Assembly (NCBI RefSeq): GCF_040183065.1
Contig: NC_091120.1
Coordinates: forward strand, 196,153,272 to 196,217,271
DNA from: Periplaneta americana
Lineage: Eukaryota > Arthropoda > Insecta > Blattodea > Blattidae
Reading direction: 5' to 3'
Length of the DNA stretch: 64,000 nt
Made by a program: the position numbers and the translations under genes. Under the pieces are notes generated by a model. That model saw only the letters and a program-made list of their open reading frames with translations, did not search any database and was not told the origin of the DNA. Position 1 is the first letter of the stretch; every line of letters starts with the position of its first letter. This document shows, in pieces, positions 44,490 to 54,649 of the stretch.

Positions 44490-45982
44490 GGGGTTAGGTA
44501 CAGCTTACAGAAGAAAAATTTTTGGAAATATCAACATTTTTTTTCCTTCATTACTGTATCTTGTGCAATAATGAAAATTGGTATGTGTAAAACAGTGCCC
44601 TTCTGCTATATGAAAAAAAAAATTTTACGATTTAAAAAAATGATTTATATATACTTACTTACTGGCTTTTAAGGAACTCGGAGGTTCATTGCCGCCCTAC
44701 AATAAGCCCGCCATTGGTCCCTATCAAGAGCAAGATTAATCCATTCTCTATTATCATATCCCACCTCCCTCAAATTCATTTTAATATTATCTTCCCATCT
44801 ACGTCTCGGCTTCCCTAAAGGTCTTTTTTCCCTCCGGCCTCCCAACTAACACTCTATATGCATTTCTGGATTCGCCCATACGTGCTACATGCCCTGCCCA
44901 TCTCAAACGTCTGGATTTAATGTTCCTAATTATGTCAGGTGAAGAATACAATGCGTGCAGTTCTGTGTTGTGTAACTTTCTCTTTTCTCCTGTATCGTCA
45001 TCCCTCTTAGCCCCAAATATTTTCCTAAGCACCTTATTCTCAAACACCCTTAACCTATGTTCCTCTCTCAAAGTGAGAGTCCAAGTTTCACAACAGTACA
45101 GAACAACCGGTAATATAACTGTTTTATAAATTCTAACTTTCAGATTTTTGGACAGCAGACTGGATGATAAAAGCTTCTCAACCGAATAATAACAGGCATT
45201 TCCCATATTTATTCTGCGTTTAATTTCCTCCCGAGTATCATTTATATTTGTTACTGTTGCTCCCAGGTATATGAACTTCTCCACCTCTTCAAAAGATAAA
45301 TTATCAATTTTCATATTTCCATTTCGTACAATATTCTCGTCACGAGACATAATCATATACTTTGTCTTTTCGAGATTTACTTCCAAACCTTTTCTTTCTT
45401 TTTCTTTTTTTTTTTTTTTTTCCAAAATTCATAACGGTGGCAGTTTACTGTGCAGTGATGAAGCGTTTCCCACATAACTCATAAACTTGTTAACTTTTTC
45501 ATGTTCTCTCTCTTTTATTTTATTGCTGAAACTCGTTTTTACGATATCATGCTCGTTCAACTTCATTCCTAAATAAATAATATATTTCTTTTTACTTTGT
45601 GTTATAAGAAAATGCTGATATTTGACAATTTTTTAAATGAATTTATTTTTTATCGGTCAATCTATCAAAGGTAGAGAAGTGATCTTGCATCATATTGTAG
45701 AAATGACATGCATAAATACACACAAAAAATTTCATCACAGAATGTTAGATAGTTTTTGAGTTATGTGGGAAAGGCTTCATCACTGCACAGTGAACTGAAT
45801 TTTGGAAAAAAAAAAAAAAAAAAAATTGTAAACAATTTTTTTATCTAAAAATACTTTTTCATATAGCAGAAGGACAGTGTTTTACACATACTAATTTTTA
45901 TTATTGTACAAGATACAGTAATGGAGAACAAAAAATGTTAAATATTCCCAAAATTTTATTGCTGTAAGCTGCACCTAACCTC
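44490..45982. mobile_element. TTAA-type MITE with long inverted arms, itself interrupted
   Basis: Flanked by TTAA (44486-44489) and TCAA (45983-45986, one change). Termini GGGGTTAGGTACAGC and the inverse of GAGGTTAGGTGCAGC continue as about 150-bp inverted arms (44490-44651 and about 45835-45982) sharing TTACTGTATCTTGT and CCTTCTGCTATATGAAAAA. Beyond the internal LINE, the inner arms also pair (45420-45490 with 45752-45825, sharing CTGTGCAGTGATGAAG). TTAA targeting is typical of piggyBac-type elements. The length without the LINE is about 750 bp. No transposase. Confidence 0.88.
44652..45391 (-). pseudogene. LINE family A 3' part nested in the TTAA MITE (copy A9)
   Basis: A long, nearly intact 208-residue frame on minus (to 44799): [73 protein letters not shown] and RRLRWAGHVARM. 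After a frame break come the last residues and the GCCAGTAAGTAAGTA terminus at 44652. 5'-truncated at 45391 against a CT-rich run. It is among the youngest insertions here, since its target is already an insertion. Confidence 0.9.
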
Positions 45983-46012
45983 TCAAAAGCCATCTGTAAG
46001 CAAGTAGTTTTT

Positions 46013-48172
46013 CTTATAGTGCCACTCATTTATAGCAATACCATTTCTTTAGTCCCTTCAATGACGCTATAACGAAGTTCAACTGTTTTTGTATTTACGT
46101 AAAAGTCCTATAAACATATTTTTCTCCTTCATAAAAGTAATAATTATATAAATAGTGCAAAGACAGAAAAAAAATCTACATCCTATGCATTCAACCTTCA
46201 TATGAGCATTCCAACTGAAATCAACCGAAATATGGAGAAAATTGACCTTACAATTTCTAAATATAATGAAACTTTTTTTTGTACGTAGAGAACTGTGATA
46301 CAATGCTTTGTGCAAAGTTTGAGTCATCAGAACTTCATAGTGTTTAAATTAAAAATATTTAAATTTATCGTATTTTCATAAAATTAACAACTTTATACTG
46401 TTGTAGCTCCGAAACCCTTTTACCCAATGATCAAAATCATGATTTATTTTGATGCTGAGAAATTAAAGTTCATATTGACAAATAAACAGATTTTCTTACT
46501 TCTTACAGAAATGGAGAAATTTAGACTTTTCCTCATTAAGACGCCTTTGCCAAGGAAAAAGTATTTTAAAAATATAGTTAGATTCCGCTTTGAAAGTACA
46601 AATAAACACATATTTTTACTGATGGTATGTTGATAAGAAAGTATTGAAAATATCAAATAAAGAAAATAAATAGTACGCGCGTGAACTAACCAGCTGACTG
46701 TGAGACGGGAGCTAGCCGAGACAAGCACGGCCAGGAGACAAACAGGTAATGTGTCGTCTAGCAGTCATGGCTGTTCTAGCTTTATCACAGGTTTTCATAA
46801 ACACAGGAGTAAAATGACGCCCAACGCTCGCTTATCTTCAGCTCTCGGCCAGTGCGTGCGGTACTGCGCCGTTCAAGTCTAGGCGTGTGAAAATAATCTA
46901 TTTAATACCCTCGAAACTTATTGCTGTACCACTAAACAAACAATGCCGAATCCCTCTTAATAATGCAAGGTTTTTTCTCAATATTTTTTTACATTTTTAC
47001 AAATGGCCAAAAAGCCTAAACGCAATTAAAATCAGATTATCTGTCTCTCTGTGTACAATAAAAATAAGTATTACTTCTTAACATAACCTACCAAATGTCA
47101 GCTTCAAAATGAGCTCTCGTTCAATGTTCTGCAGTAAATGGTTCCAGAGTTCTGAGCGCTGAGAGAGGTTTGTTTTTATAAAATACGTTAAATTTGTCGC
47201 TCAATAATACGAAAACCGTTTGACTTTCGATAGTATATTTTTGAAAATGCACTCCCTTCAACACCTTGTATAAGTAGGAAAAAAATTAGAGTATAAAAAA
47301 TGTGAGGTTTTTTACTGATCGATTTCATATGGAATAGCCCATATACTGTCCGTCTCTTATTATAGCACACAAACGTATATGAACATTGTAATTAAACAGT
47401 AGACAGCGCAAATAATTTGCCTGAGTGATAAAAACCAACTCGGTCACGATACGAAAACAATGTTTTAATATCTGGCTATGAACATATATACCAGAGCTAG
47501 TAAACAAATTTACTCATTTGAAAATAGAAAATTTCTCTCGAAACGCGTTGCAGAATTTATGGGTTACATGCAATATTACAACGTTACATTTTATTTTTGT
47601 TGACTGTGTTTATGATCACATGGAAACTATTATAGCAACAGTGTTATGCGTTTGTTTAGAGAACGTCCATCAAATTTCTAATAAAAAGAAACATTTAGTT
47701 TATACGGAAGTAATATCAGTAACGATATTTCGGAATAAAATTAGCGATTGTCATATTTTATTGTTCAGTCAAACGTAACCATTGCCATAGCAACACACAC
47801 ACAGATCTCTCGTATGTGAGATGGACATAAGTTTTTTGCCATCTGTTGTTAAATTGTTTAACTACGTCATTCAAAGTACCTTCAAGTGATGACAGACTGC
47901 ATCTTTTCCGTATTGTTTCTATAGCGACGCCTTAGAGACTAGACATCTATGAGGGTTTTTCCGTACGATGAAGCCGTGTGTATTTCTCAACCTCAAAGAC
48001 TAAAAAATACTCACGTCGTATAAAGATGCTTCCATTTTGTTATTTACGCTTTGATGGCCAAAGAATAAGTTGGATTATGATGAAGGACTGTACTTCGGCT
48101 AAGAAATTAGTATAAGAGATAGGCCTATAATTTAAAAGAAAAAACTCTCCTTTTAACATTATACATATAATT
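46013..48172. other. AT-rich intergenic, no gene recognised
   Basis: About 2.1 kb of AT-rich DNA with short frames on both strands (46427-46633, 46700-46882, 47518-47778 on plus). None has a recognisable domain or a conserved look. No tRNA or repeat end found. Confidence 0.45.
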
Positions 48173-48260
48173 TTCGGAATATGTATGATAAGAACTTTCT
48201 TGTGTTAAATTTTAACGTACTTTGTTAACACAAGGAAGTTCTTATCATACATATTCCGAA
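48173..48260. repeat. 88-bp palindrome related to the Penelope-like terminus
   Basis: Arms 48173-48208 and 48225-48260 (TTCGGAATATGTATGATAAG...) pair with one mismatch over 36 bp, with a 16-bp loop. The left arm and loop match both flanks of the pogo-like element at 20.1-21.4 kb (TCGGAATATG, then TTGTGTTAAATTTTAACGTA). It therefore represents the empty target site and a stray Penelope-like end. Confidence 0.85.
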
Positions 48261-48296
48261 GTGATAAAAGTTGTGTAATCAAGATATATAATTTTC

Positions 48297-48357
48297 TTTA
48301 GTCAGGGTGTCTGCCTGCAAAACCAGGTGGTCCAGATTCGAATCCCGGTGGGGGATT
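48297..48357 (+). mobile_element. SINE family 1 head fragment
   Basis: TGTCTGCCTGCAAAACCAGG and AGATTCGAATCCCGGTGGGG match the tRNA-like head of SINE 1 at 42660. The body that follows is different, so this is a head-only fragment or a related SINE with another body. Confidence 0.6.
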
Positions 48358-49315
48358 TCACGCTCGAATTTCAGTAAATAAACTTTTCTCACTACGGAAT
48401 AATAAAATTGCCATAGTGGCATTGCTCTCTCAATTTTCCATCAGCTCCATGACTGCTTCCTAGGATGGGAGAATCACACGTAGCCTTCAGCTTCCAATTA
48501 TCTCCATATTTAATCCATTTTACAAAATAATTCTACAATAATTGAATAATCAGCTTGGTAATGTTATTTAGGTTTTATACTAACTAATGAGTGTAGTAAT
48601 TCGACTGTCAATTTACGTTAATAAAAGGCTCTTTGTCGCTTAGCAACATTTCCTTTGATAAAGAAACAAAAGAATAACAACTGTCCAGTCGAAGACTGAA
48701 TCGGTTTCCCACACTACAAACAATCTGTATTACAAGACGAAAAATCCAGCTGTTCACAAAAGACCAATAGGAAGAGTAACCCTCAATAAAAAAAAAGTCA
48801 CAAGCAGCAGCGACAAGACTCTACGTGGGGTGGGACGTCCCTTCGTGACAAGTCCAAGTCGAAAGAGCAATATTACACAAACTTCCTACCTTTTCGTTCA
48901 GAGATTGCCGCCCACTCGGGGATATTGCAAGAGATGAGATTCTTACCTGCAACAAACAAGACAAACAATGAGAATTCCTGCAAAACAAGATTTACAACAA
49001 GAAAAAAAAAAACGTCGCCTTTAGTATTACATTGGAATACAGGTAACGTGCAATGTCATCAAGCACCAAGGATGGATTCTTCACAGTAGGGGGTGAGTTT
49101 AATAATCTGAGAAACAGAACATGAATAATCGATGTCATGTAAATGACACATTTTTCGATTCAAAAGTAGAGAGCCTTAGGATTGAAGAAGCAATCAATTT
49201 GACTAACACGCTCCCTCAGATATTAATTAAAAGAAAAAAAAAGATTGAAGATGATGCGATAAAAAAAATTTCTTCAATATGCGGTGTTTGCAATTTTCTG
49301 TCTTTGAGGACCGAT
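48358..49315. other. Intergenic, nothing recognised
   Basis: A 117-residue frame starting at 49121 runs into the SINE and has no family motif. No supported gene. Confidence 0.4.
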
Positions 49316-49329
49316 TTTCTGTTTTTTTT

Positions 49330-49606
49330 TTGGGGGGGGGGGGTTAACTCTATAGCATCTATTAGATGCTTTATGATTGTGCTAACAGATGGAGTTACTT
49401 TTCAACAATGTGACGCTGAAACGTGTGTTCAGGTTACTGCCCAGCGACAGTCCTGGTGTATTTTTATATTGTGATGATTGGTTAATTAATATTAACCCGG
49501 CACACTCACATTTATACAAATTTCCAGAGAGCCGAGCCGGGGAATCGAACCCGGGACCTCCTGATCTGGAGGCCAGCATGCTGACCAACAGACCACGGAG
49601 GCAGTC
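49330..49606 (-). mobile_element. SINE family 5 (copy 2)
   Basis: Same element as 38860-39185 and better preserved in the head. On minus: CCTCCGTGGTCTGTTGGTCA (A box), GGTCCCGGGTTCGATTCCCC (B box), TGAGTGTGCCGGGTTAATAT, GTTTCAGCGTCACATTGTTG, ending at the G/T homopolymers (plus 49321-49343). It directly abuts the tRNA-like tandem array at 49607. Confidence 0.88.
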
Positions 49607-50483
49607 TGAAATCTTGATTTACATAATACACGTCACTGTTCGTTAACAGAAAACCACAATTTAAGTCACAAGGAGTTAGTGTGCACTCGAAGTTGGTTGC
49701 TTGACGCTTGTCAGCCCATTTTGAGGTCTGTGGATATAGAGGGAAAAATTGGATCGGTGTCGATTAGAGTTCCCGGGTAGCTCAGTGGTAGAGCGTTGGT
49801 ACGTTAAACCAAAGGTCCCGGGTTCGATACCCGGCTCCGGAACAATTTTTCCCTCGAAATTATTCAAATCAACTTTACAGGGAGATTATACCTGAAATCT
49901 TGATTTGCATAATACACGTCACTGTTCGTTAACAGAAAACCACAATTTAAGTCACACGGAGTTAGAGTGCACTCGAAGTTGGTTGCTTGACGGTTGTCAG
50001 CCCACTTTGAGGTCTGTGGATATAGAGGGAAAAATTGGATCGGTGTCGGTTAGAGTTCCCGGGTAGCTCAGTGGTAGAGCGTTGGTACGTTAAACCAAAG
50101 GTCCCGGGTTCGATACCCGGCTCCGGAACAATTTTTCCCTCGAAATTATTCAAATCAACTTTACAGGGAGTTATACCTGAAATCTTGATTTGCATAATAC
50201 ACGTCACTGTTCGTTAACAGAAAATCACAATTTAAGTCACACGGAGTTAGTGTGCACTCGAAGTTGGTTGCTTGACGGTTGTTAGCCCACTTTGAGGTCT
50301 GTGGATATAGAGGGAAAAATTGGATCGGTGTCGGTTAGAGTTCCCGGGTAGCTCAGTGGTAGAGCGTTGGTATGTTAAACCAAAGGTCCCGGGTTCGATA
50401 CCCGGTTCCGGAACAATTTTTCCCTCGAAATTATTCAAATCAACTTTACAGGGAGTTATACCTGAAATCTTGATTTGCAGTCA
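49607..50483 (+). repeat. Tandem array of a 285-bp tRNA-like unit, 3 copies, plus orientation
   Basis: tRNA-like segments sit at 49769-49843, 50055-50129 and 50340-50414 (spacing 286, 285). Each has TAGCTCAGTGGTAGAGCG (A box/D arm), a TTGGT/ACCAA anticodon stem and CCCGGGTTCGATACCCGG (T arm/B box), and an acceptor pairing at 6 of 7 positions. The third copy has U33 and a GUU (Asn-type) anticodon. The first two have C33. The other about 210 bp (GTTCGTTAACAGAAAA, GTGCACTCGAAGTTGGTTGC) are near-identical between copies. No A tail. Tandem growth rather than separate retroposition is implied. Confidence 0.9.
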
Positions 50484-50827
50484 AATTTTCTGTTGTACAG
50501 GGAAAATAAGTCATTTACTCTTTCAGGCTAATCATCAGGCCAACAGAAGAAGTTCTGTTTATTCCGATGATTGAAATGCAAAATTCCCTTTGGTCAAGTG
50601 CAGTAGAGAAATGTCTGCCACATTAAATATCACCACAATTAACAAAAATTATCTAAATACAGGTTACTACAAAAGAAATAGACACTTCCAATTTTCTATA
50701 CAAAAAAAAAAAAAACTATCTGTGATATTGACATTTATTTTGCGTTATGATGAACTGTTGGGGGGGGGGGGAACTCCAAATTCCAACAGGACGAACTATT
50801 GATCTACTGGCACAGGGGTGTTAAAAA
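50484..50827. other. Intergenic, nothing recognised; poly-G run
   Basis: Short mixed sequence with a run of about 13 G at about 50759-50771. No gene seen. Confidence 0.4.
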
Positions 50828-51058
50828 TTATAAATTATATGGAGGAAATACTTCCACAACGCTGGAGTTTGGGGGCCAAGCCAAGAGATAGCTGCTTCTC
50901 GTACTGGGTTTCGCTTGCGACCTCCCGCATATATTTTTTAACAAAGAACCTGTTTCTACAAATGTTCGATACCACAGCATTATGGAATCGTATTTAGGTA
51001 CATTACGCACACCATACTCACGTCGAAATTCCCTTTGTACTCTTTTACTAAAGAACAC
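50828..51058 (-). pseudogene. DUF4817-like HTH fragment (transposase-derived)
   Basis: VQREFRREYGVRNVPKYDSI, then WYRTFVETGSLLKN, match the helix-turn-helix found at the start of many arthropod mariner-like and DUF4817 proteins (VQRxFRxxYG...SIxxWYxxFxETGS). A frame break near 51055 and divergence after about residue 50 show a relic. No terminal repeats identified. Confidence 0.65.
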
Positions 51059-51364
51059 AATGTGCCCGCTATTGTAGTAGCCATTTTAATCATCTACGAT
51101 TTTCACTTGTCCTTTCAGATTATGTATTGTTGATTGTCATGGAAACTCTCATCTCTTAATCATAATACAAGCAGCAAATATTTTTGTGCGAGATCGTGCG
51201 TATTTGCTTGGTTTCCGCACAAAACCAATCCGCGGAAAGTCTAAAAATTCCACATTCAGTATTCCCAACGTAACAGAAATAACAATTTCCCTCTTCTTAC
51301 CGCTTAAGTGACATATGTAAATTATTTAAAAATAGCGTGTAAGAGGGCCTTAGACTAGAAATGT
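51059..51364. other. Intergenic, nothing recognised
   Basis: No supported feature between the HTH fragment and the 70-bp palindrome. Confidence 0.35.
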
Positions 51365-51582
51365 TCATATATATTATTTTAATGTACCGAAGTACATATG
51401 ATATTTCCATGCAGATATTCTGCGTCATCATACGATGAAAGAGTAATGTAACGGAGAAAAATTCTCTCCGGCGCCGGGATTTGAACCCGGGTTTTCAGCT
51501 CTACGTGCTCTACGTATGATGACGCAGAATATCTGCATGGAAATATCATATGTACTTCGGTACATTAAAATAATATATATGA
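51365..51582. repeat. Inverted repeat with 70-bp perfect arms around a tRNA-like SINE head
   Basis: 51365-51434 and 51513-51582 are exact inverse copies (CGTATGATGACGCAGAATAT...). The 78-bp spacer holds, on minus, AGCTGAAAACCCGGGTTCAA and CGGCGCCGGAGAGAATTTTT, the B-box end of the SINE seen on plus at 51790-51895. The structure is a head-to-head inversion within one SINE-like unit. Confidence 0.88.
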
Positions 51583-51900
51583 TATGCGTAAATCACTTCG
51601 TGATTTAAGACGGCGCTTATTCCGTCGGATCCCGGCCAACTAGTCACTCATATCGAGTGCACCTCAGCACATGTGTGGACTTCGGTCCTGCGTTCATAGA
51701 CATCTATGACGTAGTGCAGAGGGCGGCCACTAGAGGGAACCCAAGAGTTGGAGCTTAATCTGAGACGATTCTATCCAGCGTCGGAGTTGTATCCGGTGTG
51801 GCTTAGTGTGGATAAAGCATCAGCACGTAGAGCTGAAAACCCGGGTTCAAATCCCGGCGCCGGAGAGAATTTTTCTCCGTTCCATTACTTTTTCATCGTA
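51583..51900 (+). mobile_element. SINE family 8 with tRNA-like segment
   Basis: Body GATATGCGTAAATCACTTCG, GTCGGATCCCGGCCAACTAG, TTCGGTCCTGCGTTCATAG and GGGCGGCCACTAGAGGG. Then a tRNA-like part with GTGGCTTAGTGTGGATAAAG (A box), CACGTAGAGCTGAAAACCC, GGGTTCAAATCCCGGCGCC (B box), and GAGAATTTTTCTCCGTTCC. The body lying 5' of the tRNA-like part, and an inverted second tRNA-like part upstream, suggest a tandem-type family like the 285-bp array. Confidence 0.7.
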
Positions 51901-52796
51901 GAAATGTTCAGTTTAAATGTAGTTCTGTTTATAAGTATGCATAAGGATGTAATTATTTGACTTATTTGAACTGTTGTATCAGTGAAGCAAGGTGAGTCAG
52001 TGAAGGTATGGTTTTGCAATGCAGTGAACAGTTCCGATCAGTGATAATTTATAGCGTCAATGAAATGTGTTCTATAGAGTCAGTGAAATGTGTTACAGAG
52101 TGTCAGTGAAATGCGTCATAGTGCCACTACAGGGAATGAGATGAGAGTAAAGTGAAAGACTATTGAGACTTATGTAGGACCTATATATAATTATGTAGGT
52201 TGTGTTATTGTGTTAAATTGTATTGTGTATTGTAAATGTTATTGTGTATTGCTTATAATTTTATTGTGTATTTGTTAATATTGTATATACCACTGCCACC
52301 GGGTGCTTGCCCACTTGCAGTGTAAATAAATACATACATACATATTGATTTTATTGCTTTAGGCTTTTAACATATTATTTTTAGAGACGTTCAATGTAGT
52401 AATAATTATAAATTGGAAACTTACCAGTGCAATTTCACCTAAATTGCACTGTTAATTATTGTTTTTAAATATTTGCAAAAATTAAGTAAACTCTACAATT
52501 CCACTAAAGTTACTGCATTCGTGATGCAAGTAACATTAAGGAAGCCGTGAAAAAATCAACAAGATTCCAGACTCATCATAGACTGGGGGAGGGGGAAGAC
52601 AGACGTATATCACGGCCTGCTGGAGTATAGTAAACACAAAAAAACATTTTAAAGCAACAATGTTGAAGATAGATATTTTCGTTTTGCAAATTTGCCGTCA
52701 TTGAACAGAAACCAAGATGGAGATTTCATTGCAACTAATTAGAAATTCCTCTTTTAGGTATGTAATAAACGATCTTCGCACAAAATAATGTACGAT
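51901..52796. other. Intergenic; short TGTCAGTGAAATG repeats
   Basis: GTCAGTGAAATGTGTT occurs about three times at 52055-52110. TATTGTGTATTG is repeated near 52205-52275. No gene. Confidence 0.5.
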
Positions 52797-52906
52797 ACAC
52801 GAGCGGTATGTTTTCTTTCAATTCTCGGAAATTAAAAAAGCTCAACTACGTTTCGCTTTTTCAAACTTTTCTTCGAACATGAAAACTTCAACATACCGCT
52901 CTTGTA
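52797..52906. mobile_element. Small hairpin MITE candidate
   Basis: ACGAGCGGTATGTT at the left (52799) is matched by the inverse AACATACCGCTCTTGT at the right (52890-52905), with further inner pairing of AAAAAGC and GCTTTTT. Imperfect, about 110 bp. No clear duplication. Confidence 0.5.
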
Positions 52907-53400
52907 ACGCATATTACTATTTCCTACTATCATAATAGCTTTATAATAATCAATTAATATTATCCATACCCAAACGGATCACACTGTATAATCATCACCA
53001 TCGTACATATGTAATATTCACTGAAACTATAGAACTAAATTAAAGTTGAACTTGGCGACAAATAAAGCTACGGATTTCATTGCCTGAGGGGGACCTCAGT
53101 TCGTATTCATCAAACTATTCTGTTCCCACTAGCTGGGGAGATGATATTCAACTGAAGGTCTTGTTTATTTCCACTACAGTAGTAGTTTCAAACTTCAATC
53201 ATGTGCCTTGAAATGAGGCTTCTTGCTGTACACAGTACAAAGGAAAATGTTTAATAATACAGTCTGCTGTAAGATTTTTTATTTCATTGTCATTTACATC
53301 TGATATTTCTTTCACTATAAAATATAAATACCATGTCCATCAGTAGAACTGCAAGAATCATTGCTGACATCTGTGGACGTCATTTTTCATATCATGAAAA
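52907..53400. other. Intergenic, nothing recognised
   Basis: No supported feature. Confidence 0.35.
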
Positions 53401-53402
53401 TT

Positions 53403-54290
53403 GTTCCGGGGCCGGGTATCGAACCCGGGACCTTAGTTAATCGAACCAACACTCTACCAACTGATCTACCCGGGAACTCTACCCGACGCCGATCCAACTT
53501 TTCCCTCTATATCCACAGACCTCAAAGTGGACTGACAACCGTCAAGCAACCAACATTGAGTGCACACTAACTCTGTGTGACTTAAATTGTGGTTTTCTGT
53601 CAACGAACAGTGACGTGTATTATGCAAATCAAGCTTTCAGGTATAACTCCCTGTAAAGTTGATTTGAATAATTTTGAGGGAAAAATTGTTTCGAGGCCGG
53701 GTATCGAACCCGGGACCTTGGTTAAACGTACCAACGCTCTACCAACTGAGCTACCCGGGAACTCTACCCGACACCGAGCCAACTTTTCACTCTATATCTA
53801 CAGACCTCAAAGTGGACTGACAACCGTCAAGCAACCAACAGTGAGTGCACACTAACTCTGTGTGACTTAAATTGTGGTTTTCTGTTAACGAACAGTGACG
53901 TGTATTATGCAAATTAAGCTTTCAGGTATAACTCCCTGTAAAGTTGATTTGAATAATTTTGAGGGAAAAATTGTTTCGGGGCCGGGTATCGAACCCGGGA
54001 CCTTGGTTAATCGAACCAACACTCTACCAACTGATATACCCGGGAACTCTACCCGACACCGATCCAACTTTTCCCTCTACATTCACAGACCTCAAAGTGG
54101 GCTGACAACCGTCAAGCAACCAACATTGAGTGCACACTAACTCTGTGTGACTTAAATTGTGGTTTTCTGTTAATGAACAGTGACGTGTATTATGCAAATA
54201 AAGCTTTCAGGTATAACTCCCTGTAAAGATGATTTGAATAATTTCGAGGGAAAAATTGTTCCGGGCCCGGGTATCGAACCCGGGACATAA
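53403..54290 (-). repeat. Tandem array of the 285-bp tRNA-like unit, 3 copies plus a partial, minus orientation
   Basis: Same unit as 49607-50483 but inverted. tRNA-like segments on minus lie at 53403-53476, 53688-53762 and 53973-54047, with a broken one at 54258-54290. Spacing is 285 bp throughout. Differences from the other array include an AGTTGGTAGAG D-loop and changes in the anticodon arm (ACGTTTA or TCGATTA loops). The inter-tRNA part, with CACGTCACTGTTCG-type and AAATTGTGGTTTTCTGT sequence, is kept. The two arrays face each other across about 2.9 kb. Confidence 0.9.
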
Positions 54291-54649
54291 CCGCACATTT
54301 TATAAAAAAATGAAATATTAAAGTAAAAACAAAAAGAACTATTCCCCATAGTCGAGTTATATGGAAGACAACAGCTATCCTTCTACGTTCCTTTCTTAAT
54401 CCAAAAATTCTTAGTCTGAACTTCTTAAATAGGCTATGTTATGCGACGATGAGTGGCATCTCACCTTTAGAATGTCACCAACAAGATCCTCACGCACTCC
54501 CATCTGTGGGAGCCTTGCAGTTGAGGCAGGGCTTAAAAAACAAGTATATCGTAGGTCTTTCTTTTTGTGTGATCTAACTCTTTGAGTTAGTGCATTTGAA
54601 GTCAGTAATAAGCAAATAAAATAAAACGAAATCTTCAAACATTACAAGC
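54291..54649. other. Intergenic, nothing recognised
   Basis: A 75-residue minus-strand frame (54411-54638) has no motif. Confidence 0.35.

Larger units (their letters stand above)
44346..46012 (+). pseudogene. LINE family A 3' fragment (copy A8), split by a TTAA-type element
   Basis: 44346-44489 holds the last part of the family A ORF (a DNIKMDLREVGYD-type block and NLAQDRNRWRAY), ending GGGTTACTTAA. The missing 3' end, AAGCCATCTGTAAGCAAGTA, resumes at 45987. Joining the two at one TTAA restores the family terminus seen at 33300. The intervening 44490-45982 is a later insertion. Confidence 0.9.

Noticed and set aside
49769..50414. Functional tRNA-Asn gene cluster
   Set aside because: The acceptor stem has a mismatch, U33 is lost in two of three copies, and the body does not resemble a conserved animal tRNA-Asn that I know. 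The segments repeat inside a larger 285-bp unit. Treated as tRNA-like.
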